Positions 9,168-17,294 of a DNA stretch of 64,000 nucleotides are shown one piece after another; within the stretch, counting starts at the first letter, position 1, and each line of letters begins with the position of its first letter. Where the stretch lies: positions 310,001 through 374,000 of the forward strand of contig NZ_CP027558.1 in the NCBI RefSeq assembly GCF_014854695.1, in the 5' to 3' direction. A program made the position numbers and the translations under genes. The stretch is from Rhodococcus rhodochrous. Its GTDB lineage: Bacteria > Actinomycetota > Actinomycetes > Mycobacteriales > Mycobacteriaceae. The notes under the pieces are model-generated. The model worked only from the letters and a program-made list of their open reading frames with translations. It did not search any database and had not been told where the DNA came from.

Positions 9168-9740
9168 GTGAGCAAGCTCGACGGCCCCGAACAGATCGGC
9201 GCCGAGGTGCGAAGTGCGCGCAAGAAGCGCGGAATGACCCTTCAGCAGTTGTCCGAGCAGACCGGATTGTCGATCGGATATCTGTCCATGCTCGAACGAG
9301 GCCGATCGAACCCCTCCTTGGCATCGTTGCTCCGGATCGCCGGGGCCCTCAACCTCCCGATGTCGGCGCTGATGGCCGACTCGACAATCCCTGAAGCCGG
9401 CCCGTCGGATGAAAAGCCCGGTAACGGCCCTCATCGGCATGCTGTGCACCCCTCCGGAATGTACCGGGATCGCTTCATCACCCCTGCCGACGCGAAGACG
9501 ATCCAGGTCCTCGAGGCGATCCTCGAGCCCGGAGACCAGTCCCGCGTCGCCCCGTACAAGCACGATGAGGAAGAAGAACTGATCCTCGTCCTCGACGGAG
9601 AGCTCGAGTTCAGGTCGGGGGAGATGACGCGCCTTCTGAAACAGGGCGAGTCATTGCTCGTCGATCCTCGCATCCCGCATTCTTATCGCAACCCAGGTTC
9701 GATTGCTGTTCGCTGGCTGTGGATTTCAGCCAAAGTCTGA
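9168..9740 (+). CDS. XRE-family regulator with C-terminal cupin domain
   Basis: The 190-residue protein has an N-terminal helix-turn-helix (GMTLQQLSEQTGLSIGYLSM, about residues 24-43) followed by LERGRSNPSLASLLRIAGAL. A cupin_2 fold covers residues 110-190 (LEPGDQSRV, DEEEELILVLDGELEF, GESLLVDPRIPHSYRNPG). In SutR/PuuR-like proteins the cupin senses a small ligand and the HTH represses a nearby operon. It probably controls this cluster in response to the substrate or a product. GTG at 9168 follows GAGGAA. It lies 85 bp after the permease and before the aldehyde dehydrogenase, on the same strand. Confidence 0.88.
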   Translation: MSKLDGPEQIGAEVRSARKKRGMTLQQLSEQTGLSIGYLSMLERGRSNPSLASLLRIAGALNLPMSALMADSTIPEAGPSDEKPGNGPHRHAVHPSGMYRDRFITPADAKTIQVLEAILEPGDQSRVAPYKHDEEEELILVLDGELEFRSGEMTRLLKQGESLLVDPRIPHSYRNPGSIAVRWLWISAKV

Positions 9741-9807
9741 ACAAGCCGGCTCATTCTTCTCGTCGCCACTCTGTCACGATTGTTCTGCATGTTCCGAGGA
9801 GGAACCT

Positions 9808-11196
9808 GTGCCCGACCACACCTTCATCGTCGAGGATCCAGCCTCGCTGGAAACCCTCGCACAGATCCCGGACATGGGCCCGGACGATGCTCGACATGCT
9901 GTCGAGCGTGCCCATCTCGCGCTCGTCCCGTGGGCGCGCCGTGCGCCCCAGGAGCGCGCGGACATCCTGATGCGGACCTACGAGCTGATGCTCGAACAGT
10001 CCGAGACACTCGCCGAACTCATCACCCGTGAGAACGGCAAATCGCTCACCGACGCTGCCGCCGAGGTTCGCTACGCAGCCGAATTTTTCCGCTGGTATGC
10101 CGAAGAGGCTGTCCGGCCCGAAGGCAGCTACGGCACGGCTCCCGGTGGAACCAGTAGAACGATCGTCACCCACAGACCGGTAGGGGTAGCAGCCCTCGTG
10201 ACGCCATGGAACTTTCCGGCTGCGATGGTGACGCGCAAGGTGGCACCTGCACTCGCTGCGGGCTGTTCGGCAGTTCTCAAGCCTGCCGCCGAAACCCCAC
10301 TGACCGCTCTGGCTATCGCGGATCTGCTGTCGGATGCCGGCGCCCCGGACGACCTGCTGACGGTGGTCACGACGTCTGATCCGGGCCCGGTCGTCGATGC
10401 ATGGCTCGGTGATGAGCGTGTCCGCAAACTGTCGTTCACCGGGTCTACCCGGGTCGGCCGCCTCCTGTTGCGGAGCGCCGCGGATCGTGTCGTGAACTGC
10501 TCGATGGAACTGGGCGGCAACGCGCCTGTCATTGTGGCGGCAGATGCCGACCTCGACCGAGCGGTCGCCGGCACGATGGTGGCCAAGTTCCGCAACGGGG
10601 GCCAAGCGTGCACCGCAGCGAACCGCATCCTGGTGCACGAAGACATCGTCGAGCGCTTCACGGAGAAGCTGAGCGAGCAGGTCTGTCGGCTCGAGGTCGC
10701 GGCCGCACATTCCGGTGCCGACATCGGCCCGATGATCAACGAACGCGAGCGTGACCGCTTGAACAAGCTCATCGCCTCGGCGGTGGCCGACGGTGCTCGT
10801 GTGACCTGCCAGGCGCAGCTGCCCGATCTTCCTGGCCACTTTGTCGCCCCGACCGTCCTGGTTGATGTCGACCCCGGCGCCGCTCTTCTCCAGGAGGAAC
10901 TGTTCGGTCCGGTGGCGCCGATCGTGGTCTGGAGGAATGAGGAAGAAGTCGTCGAGCTGGCGAATGCTACCGAGCACGGGCTGGCCGCCTACGTCTTCGC
11001 CGGTGACCTGGCGTACTCGATCAGGCTCGCGGAACAGCTCGAGGCCGGGATGGTCGGGATCAACCGAGGTGTCGTGTCCGATCCATCGGCGCCGTTCGGT
11101 GGCGTCAAGCAGAGCGGGTTGGGACGCGAAGGGGCGCGCGACGGAATTCGAGCTTTCCAGGAGACCCAGTACCTCAGCGTCGACTGGCCACAGTGA
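9808..11196 (+). CDS. NAD(P)-dependent aldehyde dehydrogenase (succinate-semialdehyde dehydrogenase-like)
   Basis: The 462-residue protein carries the family landmarks: TPWNFPAAM with the oxyanion Asn, the cofactor loop FTGSTRVG, the general base Glu in MELGGNAP, and the catalytic Cys in NGGQACTAANR. The closing segment PFGGVKQSGLGREG is typical of GabD-like enzymes. It oxidises an aldehyde to the acid, presumably the last step of the pathway in this cluster. The GTG at 9808 is chosen because AGGAGGAA precedes it; a longer frame from 9703 would overlap the regulator gene. The chain is slightly shorter than usual but complete. Confidence 0.9.
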   Translation: MPDHTFIVEDPASLETLAQIPDMGPDDARHAVERAHLALVPWARRAPQERADILMRTYELMLEQSETLAELITRENGKSLTDAAAEVRYAAEFFRWYAEEAVRPEGSYGTAPGGTSRTIVTHRPVGVAALVTPWNFPAAMVTRKVAPALAAGCSAVLKPAAETPLTALAIADLLSDAGAPDDLLTVVTTSDPGPVVDAWLGDERVRKLSFTGSTRVGRLLLRSAADRVVNCSMELGGNAPVIVAADADLDRAVAGTMVAKFRNGGQACTAANRILVHEDIVERFTEKLSEQVCRLEVAAAHSGADIGPMINERERDRLNKLIASAVADGARVTCQAQLPDLPGHFVAPTVLVDVDPGAALLQEELFGPVAPIVVWRNEEEVVELANATEHGLAAYVFAGDLAYSIRLAEQLEAGMVGINRGVVSDPSAPFGGVKQSGLGREGARDGIRAFQETQYLSVDWPQ

Positions 11197-11294
11197 CAAC
11201 GAGAGCTTCGGACGTCCGCTCATCACGCTGTCCTCGTCCTTCGGCCGTGCGGGTCATGTCCGCAATCTCGTGAACATGCTGATCGCCTAGGCCA

Positions 11295-11333
11295 GGTCGC
11301 CGTGCACCTTTGGTCTGCAAGTGCACGGTGACC
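11295..11333 (+). terminator. Hairpin about 100 bp downstream of the aldehyde dehydrogenase
   Basis: A 13-bp stem with one mismatch (GGTCgCCGTGCAC with GTGCACGGtGACC) flanks a 13-nt loop. There is no U-tract, as is common for actinobacterial hairpin terminators. It would close the operon beginning at 2527. Confidence 0.45.
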
Positions 11334-11780
11334 TTGCCCTAGCCTTTGCCTCACGGGTATCAGTTGCAGGTGAGCTCGTTGCCACCTCTTCGAGCTCTCG
11401 GTGGCAGTGATGGGTGATCTGCTCACGGTCCATGCCGGCCGGTCCGCCTGGATTTCGTTTTCACCGTCAGAGTCGTTCATAGCCCGGGGATGCGGCCACC
11501 GCATGAAAGTGGAGGCGTTGTCGATGATGGCTCTGCGATGTGTTTCCGGCCTGATCGGTCCCGACTCGTCGTATCAGCCACGTCGAAGGTGGGCACAGAT
11601 CGGCCCGTCTCGGTCGGCGCCCCAGACCCGGTCGGCGACGGGACCGATCGTCACCAGTAGGTGCTGCGCACACCCCTGCGCGAGACCGTGACAACCCCGG
11701 CCGACGTCCGTTTCGGCTCGTCGGGTCGTGGGAACTCGATCGGATCAACGTGCTGTCGTTCCGGTGGGGCGGCAGCCCTG
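11334..11780. other. Region without a supported gene
   Basis: Several overlapping frames are open on both strands because of GC content, but none has a recognisable domain or ribosome binding site. I see nothing functional here except the leader of the dehydrogenase gene, whose AAGGAGG lies at about 11780-11787. Confidence 0.3.
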
Positions 11781-11792
11781 TGAAGGAGGACC

Positions 11793-12968
11793 ATGAAGGC
11801 TCTGACATGGCAGGGAAGACGCGCGGTGAGCGTGGAGAATGTCCCGGACCCGAAGATCCAGGAGCCTACGGACGCGATCGTGCGGATCACCTCCAGCGCC
11901 ATTTGCGGCTCGGATCTGCACCTGTACGAAGTGCTCACTCCGTTCATGGACAAGGGTGACATCATCGGTCATGAGCCGATGGGCATCGTGGAGGAGGTGG
12001 GTTCGGCCGTCACCCACATCAAGGCCGGGGACCGAGTGGTGATCCCCTTCAACGTGTCCTGCGGCCACTGCTTGATGTGCACCCAGGGTCTGCAGTCCCA
12101 GTGCGAGATCACCCAGGTGCGCGAGTACAACAACAATGCCCAGTTCCTTGGTTACTCCCGCCTGTATGGCTCGGTGCCCGGCGGGCAGGCCGAGTATCTG
12201 CGTGTGCCGCATGCGGACTACGGACCGATCAAGGTGCCGCAGATCGGGGAGGACGAACGCTACCTCTACCTTTCGGATGTGCTGCCGACCGCCTGGCAGG
12301 CGGTGCAGTACGCCGCGCCGCCGCAGGGCGGATCGCTGGCGGTGCTGGGCCTGGGACCGGTCGGGCAGATGTCTGCCCGGATCGGCCGCCATCTGGGCTA
12401 CGAGGTGTTCGCGGTGGACCCGGTTCCCGAGCGTCGGACCATGGCCGAACGCCATGGCATCCACACGTTGGACTCCACGGGCGAGGTGGCCGAGCGGTTG
12501 AAGGATCTCACCGGCGGCCGTGGCCCGAATGCTGTGGTCGATGCGGTCGGGATGGAAGCCCATAGTTCCCCCATCGCGTGGGCGACCCACCAGGTGGTGG
12601 GTGCGCTGCCGTCCCCGCTGGGGCGTAAGGCGATGGAGATGGCCGGGGTGGATCGGCTCGATGCGCTGTACACCGCGATCGATGCCGTGCGGCGCGGCGG
12701 GACGATTTCGATCAGCGGTGTCTACGGCGGCATGAAGGATCCGCTGCCGATGATGACGATGTTCGACAAGCAGCTGCAGCTGCGTATGGGTCAGTGCAAT
12801 GTGCGGCGGTGGACCGAGGATTTGCTGCCGCTGGTTGACGATCCCTCGGATCCGCTGGGCGTGCTCGACCTCAAGACGCACACTGCGCCGCTGGATGAGG
12901 CGCCGGCAATGTACGAGAAGTTCCAGAAGAAGGAAGATGGCTGCATCAAGGTGGTCCTCAAGCCGTAA
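11793..12968 (+). CDS. Zinc-dependent alcohol dehydrogenase, glutathione-independent formaldehyde dehydrogenase-like
   Basis: The 391-residue medium-chain dehydrogenase has the catalytic zinc site CGSDLH and GHEPMG, the structural zinc cysteines in CGHCLMCTQGLQSQC, and a Rossmann motif (VLGLGPVGQMSARIG). The long insertions and the segment GVYGGMKDPLPMMTMFDKQLQLRMGQ resemble FdhA-like enzymes acting on formaldehyde or small alcohols. AAGGAGG precedes the ATG. The C-terminal 156 codons are duplicated at 21765-22236 at roughly 95 percent identity, with mostly silent differences. A VOC-family gene follows after 240 bp. Confidence 0.9.
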   Translation: MKALTWQGRRAVSVENVPDPKIQEPTDAIVRITSSAICGSDLHLYEVLTPFMDKGDIIGHEPMGIVEEVGSAVTHIKAGDRVVIPFNVSCGHCLMCTQGLQSQCEITQVREYNNNAQFLGYSRLYGSVPGGQAEYLRVPHADYGPIKVPQIGEDERYLYLSDVLPTAWQAVQYAAPPQGGSLAVLGLGPVGQMSARIGRHLGYEVFAVDPVPERRTMAERHGIHTLDSTGEVAERLKDLTGGRGPNAVVDAVGMEAHSSPIAWATHQVVGALPSPLGRKAMEMAGVDRLDALYTAIDAVRRGGTISISGVYGGMKDPLPMMTMFDKQLQLRMGQCNVRRWTEDLLPLVDDPSDPLGVLDLKTHTAPLDEAPAMYEKFQKKEDGCIKVVLKP

Positions 12969-13322
12969 CCCAGGCCGGGCGGCGCGGCTCGACCCTGTGG
13001 GATCGGACTCGGATGGTCATGCTTCGACCGTGGACCGGCGGTCATGGGCGCAGTGCGCCATCCAGTGGTGAGCTTGTGGTGAAATGCGGACCGAGCGGGC
13101 GGTACCGTCGGTTCGCGGAGCGCGACAGTGAATCCCGTGGCTCTGCGGTCGGTTGTCGGTGCCGCAGGCTAGCGTCGAGTCGGTATCCACCGGGCAGAGG
13201 AGCAGCGATGAGCGCGGTCACGGCGAATCAACCTCTCGGCACTCCCACCTGGATCGACCTGGGCATCCCGGATCTCGACCGGGCGATGGCCTTCTACGGG
13301 TCGGTCTTCGGTTGGGAGTTCG
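12497..13322. repeat. Segmental duplication, copy 1 (paired with 21765-22597)
   Basis: From GTTGAAGGATCTCACC to GGGAGTTCG this segment matches 21765-22597 at about 95 percent identity. It covers the 3' part of the dehydrogenase gene, the intergenic region and the first codons of the VOC gene. Here it lies inside complete gene contexts, so this is the parental arrangement. Confidence 0.85.
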
Positions 13323-13985
13323 ACGTCGGTCCCGAGGAGTACGGCAGATACACGATGTGTCTGCTCGGCGGCAAGAAGGTCGCTGCGCTGATGCCGAATC
13401 TCGACGAGAACGCGACCGAGTTCTGGTGGAACGTCTACCTGGCGACCGACGATGTCGATGCGACGGTCGCTCGGTCCGTCGCTGCGGGCGGCACGCTGCT
13501 GGTGGAGCCGATGGACATCGCCGACCAGGGTCGGGATGGCGATGGTGCGGGATCCGGCCGGTGCGCAGTTCGGCCTGTGGCAGGGACGGGCACACGTCGG
13601 TTGCGAGCTGGTGAACGAGCCGAACACGTTGTTACGCAACGACTTGGTGACCCCGGATCCCGTCCCGGCGCGGGAGTTCTACGCTGCGGTGTTCGACTTC
13701 ACCCTGGACGGGAACGACGAGCTGCCCGGCGTGGACTTCACCTTTCTGCGCAGACCGGATGGGCACGAGATCGGCGGCATCATGGGTGACCCGTCCGCCT
13801 CGTCGTCCTCCTGGGGCACGCTCTTCCAGGTCGTCGATGCCGACGTGGTCGTCGCCGCTGCCCGCGCCGGCGGGGGTACCGCGGACGATCCGACGGACAT
13901 GCCGTACGGGCGGACTGCGGAGGTCACCGATCCGTTCGGTGCGAAGTTCACGGTCGGTTCCCCGCTGCGGGGTGTACAGGGATAG
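13208..13985 (+). pseudogene. Two-domain VOC (glyoxalase/bleomycin-resistance fold) protein, frameshifted
   Basis: Two tandem VOC domains are evident. The first begins MSAVTANQPLGTPTWIDLGI and runs to about codon 108. The second contains WQGRAHVGCELVNEPNTL, DPVPAREFYAAVF and TDPFGAKFTVGSPL. They lie in different frames: at 13531-13535 (TCGGG) one extra G moves the reading out of frame, and IADQGR must jump to MAMVRDPAGA to continue. Intact, it would have about 258 residues, like actinobacterial two-domain VOC proteins of the CFP30B type. Either a true pseudogene or a sequencing error in a G run. RBS GAGGAGC precedes the ATG. Confidence 0.8.
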
Positions 13986-14186
13986 ACGCTCCCATCGGGC
14001 TATCTGCCCGCAGCTGGTGTGTGCTCGGTGCGCCGAGGGTGATCGCGGCCCGCCAGCCCGGGGTGCTTCAAAGAGGGCGGCAGCGCCGCTCCTTGCGAGC
14101 GTCGCTTCCTTCCGGTTTTGCGTTGAGCGGATCCGCCCTCGGGTTGTTCGTCAGCGTGGTGGCAGGGTGTGCGGGGAGTCGAGGGG

Positions 14187-15137
14187 TTACAGCCTCCACA
14201 ACCTCAGCAGTGCCGCGCGCAGACTGGGCGAGATGACGCGGTGATCGCTATGCAGGCGCGGGTTCGGGTGGCCGTGCTCGATGAGACTGCGCGCGGCGGT
14301 GGCCACTGGGATGGGGTCGAGGTCGGTGCGGACGCGCAAGCGGTACGCCACGGCAGAGCGGGTGTGGGGGATGCGGTGCGGGCCGGTGTCGACGACGGCC
14401 GGCGGATGCAGCTCGGTGTTGTCGTCGCTGATGCGGAGGATGATGTCGCCGGGTTGCAGGCGGGTGCGGCGATCTGGGTCGGGAGTGTTCTGGCGGATCC
14501 ATGTGGTGTGGTGGCGCGGGTCCGGCCCGATCCAGTCGGAAGTGGTTGTAGTCCAGCGTGTTTGGTCGTCCTTGGTGGGGATGTAGTCGCTGGCATGCCG
14601 CAGGAACATCCGGCGTATGGGGGTGGGGAGGAAATCGTGGCCGGTGCGGGTGCGGCTGCCGATCCCGACCAGGGGCACGACCCGGCCGATCTGCCAGATC
14701 GCGGTGGCACTGTCGAGGAACGCCTTGTCGACCACGACAGTGTCCTCGAGGTTGTCGAGGAAGGCATGTGCGGTGGCGATGACGTCGGGGTCGTCGGTGA
14801 TCAGCGCGGTTTCGTCGGCCATGGTGGAGCTGATCGAGGCGCTGGCAGGTCCGACGATCACCTTCTCGCCGGTGATGATCAGTCCGGTGTGCAGGTTCGG
14901 GGTCGACAGCACGCGCACTCCGGCGTCGAGGAAGTGGGCGAGGGCGGTGGGGGAGGTGGCGTGTGCGCGTACCGCGGGCCGGGCTGCGTTGACGATGAGT
15001 TGGTCTCCGGCGCGCAGGGGTAGCAGGTCGGGGGCGGTGGGGTCGAGGTAGGCGATGGCGACGCGGTGGGGGCCTGGGCCGCGGAGGGTGGCGGTGATGT
15101 GCGGCCAGGGGTGGGGTGCGTGCAGGGTCGTGCCCAT
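14187..15137 (-). CDS. Phospholipase D-like domain protein with altered HxK motif
   Basis: The 316-residue protein starts at ATG 15137. Residues about 20-130 resemble a PLD-superfamily half-domain: AYLDPTAPDLLPLRAGDQL, then HFLDAGVRVLSTPNLHTGLI and EKVIVGPASASISS, ending MADETALITDDPDVIATA. The expected HxK is HTG here, so the catalytic Lys appears to be missing. The C-terminal part (170-316) is Arg/Thr-rich and unrecognised. It is transcribed away from an AAA ATPase at 15420, with an operator-like array between them. Such pairs occur in defence or DNA-processing loci, but nothing here proves a role. Upstream in-frame sequence to 15419 is not gene-like. Confidence 0.6.
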   Translation of the reverse strand: MGTTLHAPHPWPHITATLRGPGPHRVAIAYLDPTAPDLLPLRAGDQLIVNAARPAVRAHATSPTALAHFLDAGVRVLSTPNLHTGLIITGEKVIVGPASASISSTMADETALITDDPDVIATAHAFLDNLEDTVVVDKAFLDSATAIWQIGRVVPLVGIGSRTRTGHDFLPTPIRRMFLRHASDYIPTKDDQTRWTTTTSDWIGPDPRHHTTWIRQNTPDPDRRTRLQPGDIILRISDDNTELHPPAVVDTGPHRIPHTRSAVAYRLRVRTDLDPIPVATAARSLIEHGHPNPRLHSDHRVISPSLRAALLRLWRL

Positions 15138-15211
15138 GGTCGGCACGGTAGCGAAGGATGATGCGGTGCACGGGGTAGATGACGAGCACCGCGGCCGCCT
15201 ATCGTGTCGGG

Positions 15212-15361
15212 CTACCCACCGACGACGATTCTGAACGGACCGGGTTCTCCGAGACCCTCGACGACTTCGACATGCTGCTGCGCGAGATTGCGTAGTTCTG
15301 TGAGGTGATCTGCGCCGTCCAGGAGAGTGCCGAGGTGATGTAAGGCCACAAATCGGGACAC
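15212..15361 (-). CDS. Possible 49-residue hypothetical protein in the divergent intergenic region
   Basis: A short frame starts with GTG at 15361 and reads VSRFVALHHLGTLLDGADHL, followed by TELRNLAQQHVEVVEGLGEP and an IVVGG end. Its amphipathic helices look protein-like. TATTAT about 20 nt upstream could be a -10 box. No family is recognised; it may equally be the tail of a lost gene. Confidence 0.25.
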   Translation of the reverse strand: MSRFVALHHLGTLLDGADHLTELRNLAQQHVEVVEGLGEPGPFRIVVGG

Positions 15362-15368
15362 TTCGGGG

Positions 15369-15422
15369 ACTATATGGGATAATATGGGAAAATTTCCATA
15401 TCCGTCTATACTCTTCCATATG
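15369..15422. promoter_or_regulatory. Array of ATATGG/CCATAT half-sites over a probable leaderless promoter
   Basis: A near-perfect 20-bp palindrome (15382-15401, ATATGGGAAAATTTCCATAT) is flanked by TATATGGG at 15371 and by CCATATGG at the ATG of the ATPase gene. TATACT at 15407-15412 is a fitting -10 box, and the A of ATG (15420) lies seven bases downstream with no ribosome binding site, so the mRNA may be leaderless. The arrangement suggests autoregulation or control by a palindrome-binding repressor. Confidence 0.5.
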
Positions 15423-16595
15423 GATCTGGAACTGAACCCGTTCAAGCCCGGATCAGGGTTGCGGCCTCCCGCGTTGGAAGGTCGGGACAAGCAGATCGAG
15501 GCGTTCGACTTGCTCGTCGCGCGAAGCAAACGACGCAACTACGACCGGGGTATGGTCCTGTCCGGCCTGCGTGGAGTCGGTAAGACGACCTTGTTGAACA
15601 CTCTCGCTGAACACGCCGATCGGCAGGGTTGGCTGACTATCGGTATCGAAGCACGAGCCAACGTTGCCGGTACCGCCGCTGTGCGCGCCAAACTGGGTCA
15701 GGAACTGACTGTCGGCTTGCGCCGGTACAGCCGCAAGCACAAAATTCAGAAGCTCATCGACCCCCTGATCGAGTTGGCCCGCGGATTCTCCGTCGAAATC
15801 GGTCTCGGGCCGGCCACCGTCAACGTCGGCACCTCTCAACCCGCCGCCTCGAGCGGCGACATCGACCTCGACATCGAGGAACTCGTCGAAGCGATCACCT
15901 CCGCACTTAAACCGCGGGGCAGCGCCTTCGGTCTGTTCATCGACGAAATGCAAGACCTCGACACGGACCTGCTCTCGGCGCTGTTGACCGTCCAGCACCG
16001 GGCCAGCCAGCGCGAGTGGCCGTTTTTCCTCATCGGCGCCGGTCTTCCCAACCTGCCTGCCATCCTGGCCGAGAACCGTTCCTACGCCGAACGTCAGTTC
16101 CTTTACAGCACGGTCGGTCCCCTCGACAGAGGCGCGGCCGCCGATGCGCTGCGGATCCCGGTTCGTCAACACGGAGGTGACTTCACTGACGACGCGCTCG
16201 ACGTGCTCGTCACCGCCAGCGGCGGCTACCCGTATTTCCTGCAGGAGTTTGGCAAGGCCATCTGGAATCTTGCACCGGAGGCACCGTTCCAAACAGAAGA
16301 TGCAGAGCTTGCCGTCGAGGTCGGGCGGCGCCACCTCGATGAAGGTTTCTTTCCTTCCCGGTGGAATCGGGCGACGGACAGGGAACGCCGCTATCTGACG
16401 GCCCTCGCTGCCACCGGTGAAGATGCACCTCGGTCGGGCAAGGTGGCCGAGCTGATGGGGGTGAGCACCAGCGGTGTCAGCGACGTCCGTGAATCCGCGA
16501 TCAAGAAGGGCCTGATTTGGGCGCCCGAGCACGGTCGGATCGCGTTCACCGTGCCCGGCATGGCGGATTTCATTCGGCGCCAACCTACTGTCTGA
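15420..16595 (+). CDS. AAA ATPase with C-terminal winged-helix region (AAA_16/ORC1-like)
   Basis: The 391-residue protein has Walker A GLRGVGKTT (residues 49-57), Walker B FGLFIDEMQD (about 172) and sensor-like GGYPYFLQEFGKAIW. Its last 90 residues read as a winged helix (ERRYLTALAATGEDAPRSGK, VAELMGVSTSGVSDVRESAI, KKGLIWAPEHGRIAFTVPG). This layout is found in ATPases related to Orc1/Cdc6 and in STAND-like or defence ATPases. The ATG at 15420 is used because the 12 upstream in-frame codons overlap the operator array. No partner gene follows immediately on the same strand. Role unknown. Confidence 0.75.
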   Translation: MDLELNPFKPGSGLRPPALEGRDKQIEAFDLLVARSKRRNYDRGMVLSGLRGVGKTTLLNTLAEHADRQGWLTIGIEARANVAGTAAVRAKLGQELTVGLRRYSRKHKIQKLIDPLIELARGFSVEIGLGPATVNVGTSQPAASSGDIDLDIEELVEAITSALKPRGSAFGLFIDEMQDLDTDLLSALLTVQHRASQREWPFFLIGAGLPNLPAILAENRSYAERQFLYSTVGPLDRGAAADALRIPVRQHGGDFTDDALDVLVTASGGYPYFLQEFGKAIWNLAPEAPFQTEDAELAVEVGRRHLDEGFFPSRWNRATDRERRYLTALAATGEDAPRSGKVAELMGVSTSGVSDVRESAIKKGLIWAPEHGRIAFTVPGMADFIRRQPTV

Positions 16596-16687
16596 CCTGT
16601 GCACCCGGTTGTAGACCTGGGACACCCACCGTTGTTCGTTGTGAAAGTTGTGTCTTCACACCAGCACAGCGAACGGTAGGAGCAGCC

Positions 16688-17003
16688 ATGAAGTGCACGA
16701 CCGTCGGCAAAGACGAACGACGTCTTCACGCGCGTGAGCCGCCGGGTTACCGCGTGGACGACCGAGAAGTCCATCGGATCGAGGGACGCGCTCACCGCCG
16801 GGAACGTCGAGCAGTGCATCCGCGGCTCGAAGATCGATTCGCGGTACGAGAGCACCACGGCCGTCCAGGCGCAGGACTTCTTCCGGAAGATCGCCTGCGA
16901 CCGCGGTGGGGCACTCGCCCGCGTCGCCGGCGAGATCCCGAAGTTCGTCGACTCGGATTCGGCCGACGGGCGTCGCAAGTCCGAGCGCGCTCTGCTGCCA
17001 TAG
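16688..17003 (+). pseudogene. Possible frameshifted small gene, unrecognised
   Basis: GGTAGGAG precedes an ATG at 16688 (MKCTTVGKDERRLHA). From about 16735 coding character continues in the next frame (VSRRVTAWTTEKSIGSRDAL, then EQCIRGSKIDSRYESTTAVQ and ACDRGGALARVAGEIPKFVD) to a TAG at 17003. Third-position GC supports the second frame. A one-base shift near 16730 would join them into about 105 residues. An imperfect inverted repeat (TTGTGAA with TTCACA) lies just upstream. No family is recognised. Confidence 0.35.
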
Positions 17004-17051
17004 CGTTGGAGGACGCAAGGGTGAGGTCATCGCGTGCGCTGTGGGCCATGT

Positions 17052-17294
17052 CTATTCGCGAGTGGTGCCGTCGTGGTTGAGGGCTTGGGCGATGTCGATA
17101 CCGATCCAGTGGCCAGCATCGATGAGGAGATCGCAGACCAAGCCGATATGTCCTTGCCCGTGGCCGGTGGCGTCGTCGATACCGACGGTCGTGCACAGTG
17201 CGGACGCGTTCGACGAATTGAGCGGCTGCTCGACCGTGGTTCGAAGCCACGATGGGATGTGTCGGGCGGGGGGCGTTTCGTGCGGCAGGGTCAT
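17052..17294 (-). CDS. Small hypothetical protein coupled to the ERCC4-domain gene
   Basis: The 80-residue protein starts at ATG 17294, which overlaps the stop of the upstream nuclease gene (ATGA). The sequence has a polar N-terminus (MTLPHETPPARHIPSWLRTT) and a segment GHIGLVCDLLIDAGHWIGID that looks like a buried helix. No domain is recognised. Translational coupling suggests a shared function with the nuclease. The end is at 17052. Confidence 0.5.
   Translation of the reverse strand: MTLPHETPPARHIPSWLRTTVEQPLNSSNASALCTTVGIDDATGHGQGHIGLVCDLLIDAGHWIGIDIAQALNHDGTTRE

Noticed and set aside
9751..11226. Reverse-strand frame of about 491 codons opposite the aldehyde dehydrogenase
   Set aside because: The forward strand shows all aldehyde dehydrogenase motifs. 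The antisense frame is composition-driven.
14169..15023. Forward Val/Gly/Asp-rich frame of 284 codons opposite the PLD-like gene
   Set aside because: Its composition (alternating V, G, D, R) is typical of the antisense of GC-rich coding sequence, and it lacks a ribosome binding site.
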